DNA from: Streptomyces sp. A1136
GTDB taxonomy: Bacteria > Actinomycetota > Actinomycetes > Streptomycetales > Streptomycetaceae
DNA: 64,000 bases
Reading direction: 5' to 3'
NCBI RefSeq assembly: GCF_004795055.1
Contig: NZ_SSBJ01000016.1
Location: 106,489-170,488 of the forward strand
Shown: positions 7,942-15,698 of the stretch, one piece after another
How the letters are laid out: each line of letters opens with the position of its first letter
Position numbering within the stretch: the stretch's first letter is position 1
Program-made: the position numbers and the translations under genes
The notes under the pieces: model-generated
Told to the model about the DNA's origin: nothing
Seen by the model: the letters and a program-made list of their open reading frames with translations, nothing else
Database searches by the model: none

Positions 7942-9294
7942 CTAGCGGGCCACGTACGTCTTCGCCGCCTTGTCGTGCCAGGCCTGGCGGCGGGGGCGGT
8001 CGACCAGGCACCAGAGGCTGCCCGGGATGCCGACGGTCGCGTACACCAGCCAGCGGCACAGGGCCGCGGCGAAGGTGGGCGGACGCCGGGTGGTGGTGGC
8101 CAGGACGCGGACGCCGAGCAGCTTCTTCCCCGGGGTGCGGCCCCAACGGGCGGTGGGCAGGACCTCGTAGAGGACTCCGAAGAGCAGGACGGCGGCGAGT
8201 ACGAGGCCCAGGTAGCCGGTGACGGTGGCGTCGAGCAGCCAGACGGTGGTGTGCCGGCCGATCCCCCGGGCGGCGTCGACCTTGGCCTCGACGTGGGCCG
8301 TCACCCGGGGCACGAGGGGCCGGGCGACCGCCGCCGCGACGCCGCCGAGGACCAGGGAGTCCAGGAGACGGGCCAGGGCTCGGCGGAAGAGGCCGGAGGG
8401 GCGGACCGCGCGCTCGGCCATGCGCTCGAAGACGGCGTGCGCGGTGGGGGGCGAGACGGCGGGGGGCGGGACGGCGGGAAGGGGAGCGGCGGGGGCGGCC
8501 GGTCGTTCGGGGGCCTCCGACGCGGTCGGTGGGGTGCGCTCGGCGGCGGGCTCGGGTCGCGCCGGCTCGGGGGCGGGCCTGGGCGCCGACACCGCCGGGC
8601 GGGGTCGGGCCGGGGCGGGCCGGGGGGAGGTCGCCTCGGGCCAGGAGGAGGTGACCCCGGACGGCGCGTCGCCGCCGCCGGGAGCGGCGGGCCACGCGAG
8701 AGCCGGGGCGGGCTCGGGGGCGGGCGCGGCGGGGGCGGGGGGCGCGGCCACCGGTGACCGGGCCGACAGGATGCCCACCTGCGCGGGCGCCTGCGCCGGG
8801 TACCGGTCCACCGGCGGCGCGGCGAGCGCCGCGGGGGCGGACTTCGCCCCGGCGGGCTCCTCCGGGTGACCCCAGGACACCCGGACGTCGCGCGGGCCGC
8901 CGAAGCCCGCCTGGTGCGCGGGGTCCGCCTGCCAGGCGGCCTGCTCGCCCACTGCGGCGGCGCCGACCGGCTGCCGGTCGCGGTCCCGGTCGCGGTCGGA
9001 TGCCCGCTCGGGTTCCCGGCCGGGGCCGGTACCGCGGTCGCGTTCCCGGGTCGGTTCCGGCTCCGGGTCGAGGTCGGCGTCGGCATCGGCATCGGCATCG
9101 GCGTCGGGCAGCGCCTCGGTCATCGACGTTTCGTCCAGGAAGACCGGGCCCGTCTCGTCCGCGGGCGTGGCGGGCCGGCTCGTACCCGGAACCCACGCCG
9201 AGCCGTTCCAGTACCGCATGTACCCGGGGATGGAGGGATCGGGGTAGTAGCCCTCGCGGGCCGCGTGCTCGCCGTCACCAGGGGAGGCCGTCAA
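7942..9294 (-). CDS. DUF2510 and RDD domain membrane protein
   Basis: About 450 residues. A DUF2510-type motif (EGYYPDPSIPGYMRYWNG, near residues 14-31) opens the protein. A long disordered linker rich in Asp-Ala, Asp-Arg, Pro and Ala follows (about 60-290), then an RDD domain (FRRALARLLDSLVLGG onward) with three hydrophobic segments and the TPGKKLLGVRVL signature. I place the start at a TTG (9294) with GGAG nine bases upstream, because the DUF2510 motif begins only 14 residues later; no ATG fits. The linker is encoded partly by hexanucleotide repeats. The role is unknown; DUF2510 is often found at the cytoplasmic face of actinobacterial membrane proteins. Confidence 0.82.
   Translation of the reverse strand: MTASPGDGEHAAREGYYPDPSIPGYMRYWNGSAWVPGTSRPATPADETGPVFLDETSMTEALPDADADADADADLDPEPEPTRERDRGTGPGREPERASDRDRDRDRQPVGAAAVGEQAAWQADPAHQAGFGGPRDVRVSWGHPEEPAGAKSAPAALAAPPVDRYPAQAPAQVGILSARSPVAAPPAPAAPAPEPAPALAWPAAPGGGDAPSGVTSSWPEATSPRPAPARPRPAVSAPRPAPEPARPEPAAERTPPTASEAPERPAAPAAPLPAVPPPAVSPPTAHAVFERMAERAVRPSGLFRRALARLLDSLVLGGVAAAVARPLVPRVTAHVEAKVDAARGIGRHTTVWLLDATVTGYLGLVLAAVLLFGVLYEVLPTARWGRTPGKKLLGVRVLATTTRRPPTFAAALCRWLVYATVGIPGSLWCLVDRPRRQAWHDKAAKTYVAR
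9072..9106. repeat. Hexanucleotide repeats coding for Asp-Ala
   Basis: GGCATC/GGCGTC units are repeated about five times inside the RDD gene linker and code for an alternating Asp-Ala run; a second run around 8980-9000 codes for alternating Asp-Arg. Such runs are prone to slippage that changes linker length in frame. Confidence 0.75.
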
Positions 9295-9566
9295 TGTCCC
9301 CAACTCCGATCGTGGCTTGAGGCTGTGAAGGGCAGGACCATAGCGAAGAACCTCCCTCCGGCAGGTCCGGTAACGGGAGAATCCAAGCCTTCGAGCGAAC
9401 CCTTTCCCCAGCCGCCCGGTTTCGGTCATCCGACAGATTTCGGCCAATCTCCGCCCGACCGCGCGAAGTCGCGTCATACCCCGGCAGATCGGGGCTCTCT
9501 CCGGGCGTGGGGCTCGATCCCGGCCCCGCGCACCGGACGCGAGATCCGCAACGAAGTGAGGCCGTC

Positions 9567-10046
9567 ATGCACCACCCCGTCATCGAGCGCGAGCTGGAAC
9601 TCAAGCTGGTCATGTCCCCCGAGCGCACCATCCCCGTCCCCGCCAGGCTGCTCTACCTGACGGACGACCCGTACGCCGTGCACATCACCTTCCACACCGG
9701 CTCCAGCGCCCCGGTGCACTGGACCTTCGCGCGCGAGCTGCTGGTCGAGGGCGTGTTCCGTCCGTGCGGTCACGGGGACGTCCGGATCTGGCCCACGAAG
9801 ATCGACAACCGGGCCGTGCTGTCGATGGCGCTCAGCTCCCCCGACGGCGACGCCCTGCTGGAGGCCCCCGCCGCCTGCGTGTCGGCGTGGCTGGAGCGGA
9901 CCCTGCGCGCGGTCCCGCCGGGGACGGAGGCCGAGCGGCTGGGCCTGGACGCCGCGCTGGCGGAGCTGCTCACCCCGACCCCGGCGGACGACCTGTGGCT
10001 GCGGGACCCGTGGCCCTCGGACGAGTCGCCGGACGGGGACTCCTGA
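9567..10046 (+). CDS. SsgA-like sporulation/cell division regulator
   Basis: SsgA-like proteins are restricted to morphologically complex actinomycetes and control septum site choice and spore wall formation during sporulation. The 159-residue product matches the family along its length: ERELELKLVMSPERTIPVPARLLY at the start, DPYAVHITFHTG, the W-TFAR-LL-EG block near residues 50-60, GDVRIWP near 70 and LSSPDGDALLEAPA near 90. The ATG at 9567 follows GAGG. From gene order (between the RDD gene and the GlcD/TPR/hpd group) it is probably the SsgG orthologue, but I cannot separate paralogues by eye. Confidence 0.92.
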   Translation: MHHPVIERELELKLVMSPERTIPVPARLLYLTDDPYAVHITFHTGSSAPVHWTFARELLVEGVFRPCGHGDVRIWPTKIDNRAVLSMALSSPDGDALLEAPAACVSAWLERTLRAVPPGTEAERLGLDAALAELLTPTPADDLWLRDPWPSDESPDGDS

Positions 10047-10088
10047 GGGCCTCGGGGTGCGCGGACCGGGGGCGCGGGACGACCGGCG

Positions 10089-11570
10089 TCAGAACACCTT
10101 GCCGGGGTTCAGCAGGCCCAGCGGGTCGAAGGCGCGCTTCACGTTGCGCTGCACCTCCAGCCCCACGGGTCCCAACTCACGGGCGAGCCAGTCCTTCTTC
10201 AGGACGCCGACGCCGTGCTCGCCGGTGATGGTGCCGCCCAGGGACAGCCCGAGCGCCATGATCGCGTCGAAGGACGAGCGGGCCCGTCGCGCCTCGTCCT
10301 CGTCGGCCGGGTCGAAGCAGACCACCGGGTGGGTGTTGCCGTCACCCGCGTGCGCGCAGACCCCGATGAGCAAGTCGTGCGCACGGGCGATCTCGCTGGT
10401 CCCGTCCAGCATCTCGGCGAGCCGCGAGCGCGGGACGCACACGTCGTCGATCATCGTCGCGGGCCGCAGCGCCTCCAGCGCGGTCAGCGACATGCGCCGG
10501 GCCTGGAGCAGCAGTTCCGACTCCGCCTCGTCCTCGGCCGGCACGACGGCGGTGGCCCCGGCGGCGGTGCACAGTTCCGCGACGGCGGCGAGGTCGTCGG
10601 GCGCGTGCGGGGTGTCGAAGGCGGCGAGCAGCAGCGCCTCGGTGCTCTCCGGCAGGCCCATCTTGCCGAGGGCGTTGACGGCCCTGACCGTCGTACGGTC
10701 CATCAGCTCCAGCAGCGAGGGCGTCAGACCCGCCTCCATGACGGCGCAGACGGCCGCGCAGGCGGCCGCGGCCGAGGGGAACTCGGCGGCGAGCGCGAGC
10801 TGCCGCGGCGGCGCGGGGCGCAGCCCGAGCACCGCCCCGACGACGACGCCGAGGCTGCCCTCGGAGCCGACGAACAGGCGGGTGATGTCGTACCCGGCGA
10901 CGCCCTTGGCGGTGCGTCGGCCGGTGCGCAGGAGCCGCCCGTCGGCGAGGACGACATCGAGGCCGAGGACGTACTCGGCGGTGACGCCGTACTTGACGCA
11001 GCACAGGCCGCCGGACGCGGTGCCGATGTTGCCGCCGATGGTGCACTGCTCCCAGCTGGAGGGGTCGGGCGGGTAGTACAGGCCCTGGGCGGCGACGGCG
11101 CGGGAGAGGACGGCGTTGACCACGCCAGGCTCGACGACGGCGATCCGGTCGACGGCGGAGATCTCCAGGATGCGGTCCATCTTCACCAGGGAGAGCACGA
11201 TGCAGCCGTCGGAGGCGTTGGCGGCGCCCGACAGGCCCGTACGGGCGCCCTGGGGAACCACGGGGACGCGCAGGGCGGTCGCGGTGCGCAGCACGTGCTG
11301 CACCTGCTCCACGGTCCGGGGCAGGACGACGGCGGCCGGTGTGCCGGCGGCGCAGAAGCTCGCCATGTCGGTGGCGTAGGAGGCGGTCACCTGGGGGTCG
11401 GACAGGACCGCTTCCGCGGGCAGCCCGTCGAGGAGCGCTTGGAGGAGGGCCTCGCGGGACGCCTCGTGGCGTGCCTCGTCGGGTTCCTCGCGGGGTGCGG
11501 CGTCGTGGGGGTTCGCGCGGGGGGTGTCGTGGGGGTTCGCGCGGGGTGAGGTGGAGAGGTCGTCATCCAT
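10089..11570 (-). CDS. FAD-linked oxidase (GlcD / D-lactate dehydrogenase type)
   Basis: A 493-residue flavoenzyme of the vanillyl-alcohol oxidase fold that oxidises a 2-hydroxy acid such as glycolate or D-lactate; the substrate is not certain. The FAD domain is about residues 60-240, with VVPQGARTGLSGAAN (pyrophosphate loop) and EQCTIGGNIGTASGG. The FAD_oxidase_C domain follows and contains GVCAHAGDGNTHPVV, GGTITGEHGVGVLKK and the C-terminal FDPLGLLNPGKVF. The first 40 residues are low-complexity with a duplicated RANPHD unit; the ATG at 11570 is the likely start, though a later start cannot be excluded. It is convergent with the ssg gene and divergent from the TPR gene. Confidence 0.9.
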   Translation of the reverse strand: MDDDLSTSPRANPHDTPRANPHDAAPREEPDEARHEASREALLQALLDGLPAEAVLSDPQVTASYATDMASFCAAGTPAAVVLPRTVEQVQHVLRTATALRVPVVPQGARTGLSGAANASDGCIVLSLVKMDRILEISAVDRIAVVEPGVVNAVLSRAVAAQGLYYPPDPSSWEQCTIGGNIGTASGGLCCVKYGVTAEYVLGLDVVLADGRLLRTGRRTAKGVAGYDITRLFVGSEGSLGVVVGAVLGLRPAPPRQLALAAEFPSAAAACAAVCAVMEAGLTPSLLELMDRTTVRAVNALGKMGLPESTEALLLAAFDTPHAPDDLAAVAELCTAAGATAVVPAEDEAESELLLQARRMSLTALEALRPATMIDDVCVPRSRLAEMLDGTSEIARAHDLLIGVCAHAGDGNTHPVVCFDPADEDEARRARSSFDAIMALGLSLGGTITGEHGVGVLKKDWLARELGPVGLEVQRNVKRAFDPLGLLNPGKVF

Positions 11571-11666
11571 GGGCTCAGCGTGGCACCTGGGGCCATAGGT
11601 GTGAACACGGACGCGACCCTCTTCGGACACCCCGGCGCACTCTTCATATTGACGCACAGTGAACGC

Positions 11667-13175
11667 ATGGACCGTATCGACTACGCATCGGAGCAGGCCG
11701 AGCCGGCCGTGACGTTCACCGGCCGCAAGACGCTCGTGGCGGCCGCGGTCGCGGTGGTCCTGATCGTCGGGGCCCTGGTGATCAGGCCCGCCCGCACCGG
11801 GGACGACGCGCGCCCGCCGGGGCCGAGCCAGCGGGCGGCGTCGGCGATGGGCCTGGGCGCCCCGGCGGCGGCCGTGGACCTGACGGCGCTGGTCGCGGAC
11901 CGGGAGAAATGGCTCGCCAAGCACCCAGATGACGATGCCTCCTGGGCCGTGCTCGGATCGGCCTATCTGGAGCAGGCGCGGCGCACGGCCGCCCCGGACT
12001 GGTTCCCGAAGGCGGAGGGGGCCCTGAAACGGTCGCTGGAGTTGCGGCCCCCCGAGAAGGGCAACTTCGACGCGATGACGGGCATGGGCGCGCTGGCCAA
12101 CGCCCGGCGCGACTTCGGGACCGCGAAGAAGTGGGGCGAGTTGGTACGGGCGCAGGCGCCGCGGCGCTGGACGGCGTACCCCGTGCTCGTGGACGCGTAC
12201 TCCGGGCTCGGCGACTACAAGGCCGCGCAGAAGGCGCTGGAGCGGCTGGACGAGCTGCACTCGGGGCTGGCGGCGTACGTCAAGGCCTCCGAGGTGTACC
12301 GGGACCGCGGCTGGCGCGAGGACGCGGTGATGGCGATGGAGCACGCGGCCGGCGCGGCGAAGGCCCCGGCGGAGAAGGCGTACACGCTGTTCCGGCTCGG
12401 GGAGCTGTCCTGGGAGCGGGGCGACCCGGAGGAGGCGCTGAGCCAGTACGAGGCGGCGCTGCGGACGGATCCGGCGCAGGCGGAGGCCTTGGGCGGCCGG
12501 GCCCGGGCCCTGGCCTCGCTGGGGCGGGGCGGTGAGGCGGTACGGGACTACCGGATGGCGCTGGGGCGGGCGGCGCTGCCGCGCCTGCAACTGGAGCTGG
12601 GCGAGCTGCTGGAGTCGATGGGGCGGGCGGAGGAGGCCCGGGTGCCGTACGAGGCGCTCGGGGCCCTGGCGGCGGCCGAGGGCGCGCAGCCGGTGGACGA
12701 GAACGTGGTGCTCGGGCTCTACGAGGCCGACCACCGCGATCCCGAGGCGGCGGTGCGCCGGCTGACGCAGGAGTGGGGGCGGCACAAGAGCATGGAGGTC
12801 GCGGACGCGCTGGGGTGGGCGCTGCACCGTACGGGCGACGACGCGATGGCGCTGGAGTACGCGAAGAAGGCGACGGAACCGGGGCTGCGCAGCGCGGAGT
12901 TCTCCTACCACCGGGCGGTGATCGAGCGCGGCCTGGGCGACGAGGCGGGGGCGCGGCGGCACTTGCAGGAGGCCCTGCGGACGAACCCGGGCTTCTCGCC
13001 GCTGCGGGGCCCGCTGGCGAAGGAGACCCTCGCCGCCCTGGCCCAGCCCCCTCCGGGCGGCCCGGAGAACATGCAGCCGGCCACCCCCTGGGTCGCCCCG
13101 GACCTCCCGAAGGCCGCCCCCAAACCGAAGCCCTCGCAACCCGGCCCCGCCAAAACCGACCAGACGGGCACCTGA
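11667..13175 (+). CDS. Membrane-anchored tetratricopeptide repeat protein
   Basis: A 502-residue protein with one membrane helix at about residues 22-39 (TLVAAAVAVVLIVGALVI) and an extracytoplasmic array of TPR-like helical pairs between about 75 and 450. Repeats are visible as WAVLGSAYLEQARR, YTLFRLGELSWERGDPEEAL, LQLELGELLESMGRAEEA and EFSYHRAVIERGLGDEAGA. The C-terminal 45 residues are Pro/Lys-rich. TPR arrays act as protein-docking scaffolds; the partner is unknown. The ATG at 11667 is chosen because residues before it carry no conserved character. It runs toward hpd, with a strong hairpin between them. Confidence 0.85.
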   Translation: MDRIDYASEQAEPAVTFTGRKTLVAAAVAVVLIVGALVIRPARTGDDARPPGPSQRAASAMGLGAPAAAVDLTALVADREKWLAKHPDDDASWAVLGSAYLEQARRTAAPDWFPKAEGALKRSLELRPPEKGNFDAMTGMGALANARRDFGTAKKWGELVRAQAPRRWTAYPVLVDAYSGLGDYKAAQKALERLDELHSGLAAYVKASEVYRDRGWREDAVMAMEHAAGAAKAPAEKAYTLFRLGELSWERGDPEEALSQYEAALRTDPAQAEALGGRARALASLGRGGEAVRDYRMALGRAALPRLQLELGELLESMGRAEEARVPYEALGALAAAEGAQPVDENVVLGLYEADHRDPEAAVRRLTQEWGRHKSMEVADALGWALHRTGDDAMALEYAKKATEPGLRSAEFSYHRAVIERGLGDEAGARRHLQEALRTNPGFSPLRGPLAKETLAALAQPPPGGPENMQPATPWVAPDLPKAAPKPKPSQPGPAKTDQTGT

Positions 13176-13214
13176 GACGCCTCCCCGGCCCCGGCACCGA
13201 CCGGCCCCGCACGC

Positions 13215-13254
13215 CACGGCCCCGCCGCCCCCTGAGGGGGGCGGCGGGGCCGTG
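13215..13254. terminator. Bidirectional hairpin between TPR gene and hpd
   Basis: Arms of 18 bases beginning CACGGCCCCGCC pair perfectly around a four-base loop. It sits between two convergent stops and can serve both genes. Confidence 0.75.
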
Positions 13255-13270
13255 CGGCGGTCGGCGCGGC

Positions 13271-14425
13271 TTACAGGTTGCCGCGCTTCTCCTGCTCGCG
13301 CTCGATCGCTTCGAACAGCGCCTTGAAGTTGCCCTTGCCGAACCCCATCGACCCGTGCCGCTCGATGATCTCGAAGAACACGGTCGGCCGGTCCTGCACC
13401 GGCTTGGTGAAGATCTGCAGCAGGTAGCCGTCCTCGTCGCGGTCGACGAGGATCTTGAGCTCGCGCAGCGTCTCCACCGGCACCCGCGTCTCGCCGGCCC
13501 ACTCGCCGAGCGTGTCGTAGTACGAGTCCGGGGTGTCGAGGAACTGCACGCCCGCCGCCCGCATGGACCGAACCGTCGCCACGATGTCGTTGGAGGCCAG
13601 CGCGATGTGCTGGACGCCCGCACCGCCGTAGAACTCCAGGTACTCGTCGATCTGCGACTTCTTCTTCGCGATCGCCGGCTCGTTGATCGGGAACTTCACC
13701 TTGAGGGTGCCGTCCGCGACCACCTTCGACATCAGCGCCGAGTACTCGGTCGCGATGTCGTCGCCCACGAACTCCTTCATGTTCGTGAAGCCCATGACCT
13801 TGTTGTAGAACGCCACCCACTCGTTCATCCGACCGAGCTCGACGTTGCCCACGCAGTGGTCGATCGCCTGGAAGGTGCGCTTGGCCGGCGGCTCGACCAT
13901 CGGGTCGACGGCGACGAAGCCCGGCAGGTAGGGGCCGGAGTACTCCTTGCGCTCCACCAGGGTGTGGCGGGTCTGGCCGTAGGTCGCGATCGCGGCGAGG
14001 ACGACCGTGCCGTGCTCGTCCTTGACCTCGTACGGCTCGTCCAGCCCGCGCGCGCCGTGCTCGACGGCGTACGCGTACGCCGCACGGGCGTCCGGGACCT
14101 CGATCGCGAGGTCGATCACGCCGTCGCCGTGCTCGGCGACGTGCTCGGCGAGGAACCGGCCGTGGTCCGTGGCCGCCTTGATGACGGAGGTCAGGACGAA
14201 GCGGGCGGAGCCGTTGGTCAGGACGTAGCTGGCCGTCTCGCGGACGCCGTTCTCCGGTCCGGAGTAGGCGACGAGCTTCATGCCGAACGCGGTGGAGTAG
14301 TAGTGCGCGGCCTGCTTGGCGTTGCCGACGGCGAAGACGACCGCGTCCATGCCCTTCACGGGGAAGGGGTCGGCCTCACGCGCGGTGGCCGGGGTGGTTT
14401 CGAGGTTCGCCAAAGACTCAGTCAT
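13271..14425 (-). CDS. hpd: 4-hydroxyphenylpyruvate dioxygenase
   Basis: A non-haem Fe(II) enzyme that converts 4-hydroxyphenylpyruvate to homogentisate in tyrosine degradation; homogentisate can also feed ochronotic (melanin-like) pigment. The 384-residue product has the three iron ligands in AIDHCVGN (His), VQHIALAS (His) and TVFFEIIER (Glu). The N-terminal vicinal-oxygen-chelate half begins at MDAVVFAVGNAKQAAHYY, and the C-terminal gating helix is MGFGKGNFKALFEAIEREQ. The ATG at 14425 is used because the family begins a few residues before the DPFPVKGMDAVVF block. It is divergent from a Lrp-type regulator across 134 bases that contain an inverted repeat. Confidence 0.96.
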   Translation of the reverse strand: MTESLANLETTPATAREADPFPVKGMDAVVFAVGNAKQAAHYYSTAFGMKLVAYSGPENGVRETASYVLTNGSARFVLTSVIKAATDHGRFLAEHVAEHGDGVIDLAIEVPDARAAYAYAVEHGARGLDEPYEVKDEHGTVVLAAIATYGQTRHTLVERKEYSGPYLPGFVAVDPMVEPPAKRTFQAIDHCVGNVELGRMNEWVAFYNKVMGFTNMKEFVGDDIATEYSALMSKVVADGTLKVKFPINEPAIAKKKSQIDEYLEFYGGAGVQHIALASNDIVATVRSMRAAGVQFLDTPDSYYDTLGEWAGETRVPVETLRELKILVDRDEDGYLLQIFTKPVQDRPTVFFEIIERHGSMGFGKGNFKALFEAIEREQEKRGNL

Positions 14426-14451
14426 GAGCGCAGAGTCCCGCCGATCCACAA

Positions 14452-14493
14452 GCTGCGCAATAGTTTCGATTTCCGCTGTACACATTGCCCAGC
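14452..14493. promoter_or_regulatory. Inverted repeat in the hpd/Lrp divergent promoter
   Basis: GCTGCGCAAT (14452-14461) and ATTGCCCAGC (14484-14493) are reverse complements with one mismatch, separated by 22 AT-richer bases. A site in this position could bind the divergent Lrp-type regulator and control hpd. This is inference from position. Confidence 0.45.
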
Positions 14494-14559
14494 ACGGTCC
14501 GAGACTGGCTGGGAGATCTGTGCAGTATGACCACCCCGCCGCTCGGTCCGGAGGAAGCC

Positions 14560-15030
14560 ATGGGAATCGACGAACTGGACGGGCGCCTGATCGTGCTCCT
14601 GGCGCGTGAGCCCCGGATCGGGGTGCTGGAGGCGTCCCGGCGGCTCGGCGTGGCGCGCGGCACGGCGCAGGCGCGCCTGGACCGGCTCCAGTCGAAGGGG
14701 GTCATCCGCGGTTTCGGTCCGCAGGTCGATCCGGCGGCGCTCGGCTACCCGGTGACCGCCTTCGCCACGCTGGAGATCAAACAGGGCCAAGGGGCCGACG
14801 TACGGGCCCACCTGGACGGGGTGCCGGAGGTGCTGGAGCTCCACACGACGACCGGGCAGGGGGACATGTTGTGCCGGCTGGTGGCCCGCTCCAACGCGGA
14901 CCTCCAACGGGTGATCGACCGGGTGGTCGGCTTCGAGGGGATCGTGCGGGCCTCCACGGCGATCGTGATGGAGAACCCGGTGCCCCTGCGGATCATCCCG
15001 CTGGTCGAACAGGCCGCCGCTGACGACTGA
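14560..15030 (+). CDS. Lrp/AsnC family transcriptional regulator
   Basis: A 156-residue feast/famine regulator. The N-terminal helix-turn-helix is IDELDGRLIVLLAREPRIGV then LEASRRLGVARGTAQARLDRLQ (about 3-48). The C-terminal ligand-sensing domain is ALGYPVTAFATLEIKQGQ through STAIVMENPVPLRIIPLV. I choose the ATG at 14560 because it has GGAGGA five bases upstream; an ATG at 14527 has none. It is divergent from hpd, so control of tyrosine catabolism is likely by context. In S. coelicolor the orthologous position is also next to hpd, from memory. Confidence 0.92.
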   Translation: MGIDELDGRLIVLLAREPRIGVLEASRRLGVARGTAQARLDRLQSKGVIRGFGPQVDPAALGYPVTAFATLEIKQGQGADVRAHLDGVPEVLELHTTTGQGDMLCRLVARSNADLQRVIDRVVGFEGIVRASTAIVMENPVPLRIIPLVEQAAADD

Positions 15031-15043
15031 TTGACCCCCTGAC

Positions 15044-15089
15044 GAGTTGCAAAGAAACCCTTGCATAGGACTCTTTGCAACTCTACGGT
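15044..15089 (+). promoter_or_regulatory. Operator and leaderless promoter of the HTH/MFS operon
   Basis: A perfect 12-base inverted repeat (GAGTTGCAAAGA at 15044-15055 and its reverse complement at 15072-15083) encloses a 16-base spacer. Inside it, TTGCAT (15061-15066) and TACGGT (15084-15089) form a -35/-10 pair at 17 bases. The regulator GTG at 15096 starts seven bases after the -10 element, so the transcript is probably leaderless and the operator would block RNA polymerase binding. This suggests autorepression by the encoded HTH protein. Confidence 0.7.
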
Positions 15090-15095
15090 GAGTCC

Positions 15096-15698
15096 GTGCC
15101 CGAGACGCCGGAAGTCCCAGAGCCCCAGGTCCGCACCCTCGACGCCCGCTCACTGCGCGGCATCGCCCACCCTCTGCGCATGCGCATGTTGGCCGCCCTC
15201 CGCCACGACGGGCCGGCCACCGCCTCCCGGCTCGCCGAGCGGCTCGGCGAGTCGAGCGGGTCCACCAGCTACCACCTGCGCCAGCTCGCCGCCTACGGGT
15301 TCGTCGAGGACGCGCCCGAGCACGGCAAGGGCCGCGAGCGGTGGTGGAAGGCCTCCCACGACGGCATGCGGTTCGACGAGTCGCTGCTCTACGACGACGA
15401 CCCGGCCACCCGCGGCGCGGCGGACTTCTTCCTGCACGAGGTCGCGACCATCCACGCGCAGGAGGTGAGCACCTGGCTCGGCAACGCCCACACCTGGTCG
15501 GCCGCGTGGCGACGCGGCTCCGATCTCAGCGACTTCACGCTGCACCTGACGGCCGAGGAGAGCCTCGACCTGATCCACAAGATGCACGACCTGGTCAACG
15601 GCTTCCGCGACCTGCCACCCGCCGAGGGCCGATTGCCGGTCCGCGTCCACACCCACGCGTTCCCCCGCCAAGGCGCCCGCGCGCGGCGCACGTCATGA
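15096..15698 (+). CDS. ArsR-like winged helix regulator
   Basis: A 200-residue cytoplasmic regulator. The winged helix is about residues 12-85: SLRGIAHPLRMRMLAALRHD, ATASRLAERLGESSGSTSYH (recognition helix), LRQLAAYGFVEDAPEHGKGRERWWK (wing). The C-terminal half is a probable ligand or dimer domain. No paired cysteine metal site of classical ArsR proteins is seen, so metal sensing is unlikely. The GTG at 15096 is chosen from the promoter layout. The stop overlaps the next gene's start (ATGA), so it is coupled to the MFS transporter it probably controls; the inducer would then be an MFS substrate. Confidence 0.9.
   Translation: MPETPEVPEPQVRTLDARSLRGIAHPLRMRMLAALRHDGPATASRLAERLGESSGSTSYHLRQLAAYGFVEDAPEHGKGRERWWKASHDGMRFDESLLYDDDPATRGAADFFLHEVATIHAQEVSTWLGNAHTWSAAWRRGSDLSDFTLHLTAEESLDLIHKMHDLVNGFRDLPPAEGRLPVRVHTHAFPRQGARARRTS

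Noticed and set aside
10089..13820. Continuous minus-strand frame of 1243 codons
   Set aside because: It joins the flavin oxidase gene to the reverse of the TPR gene; only 10089-11570 has a recognisable product.
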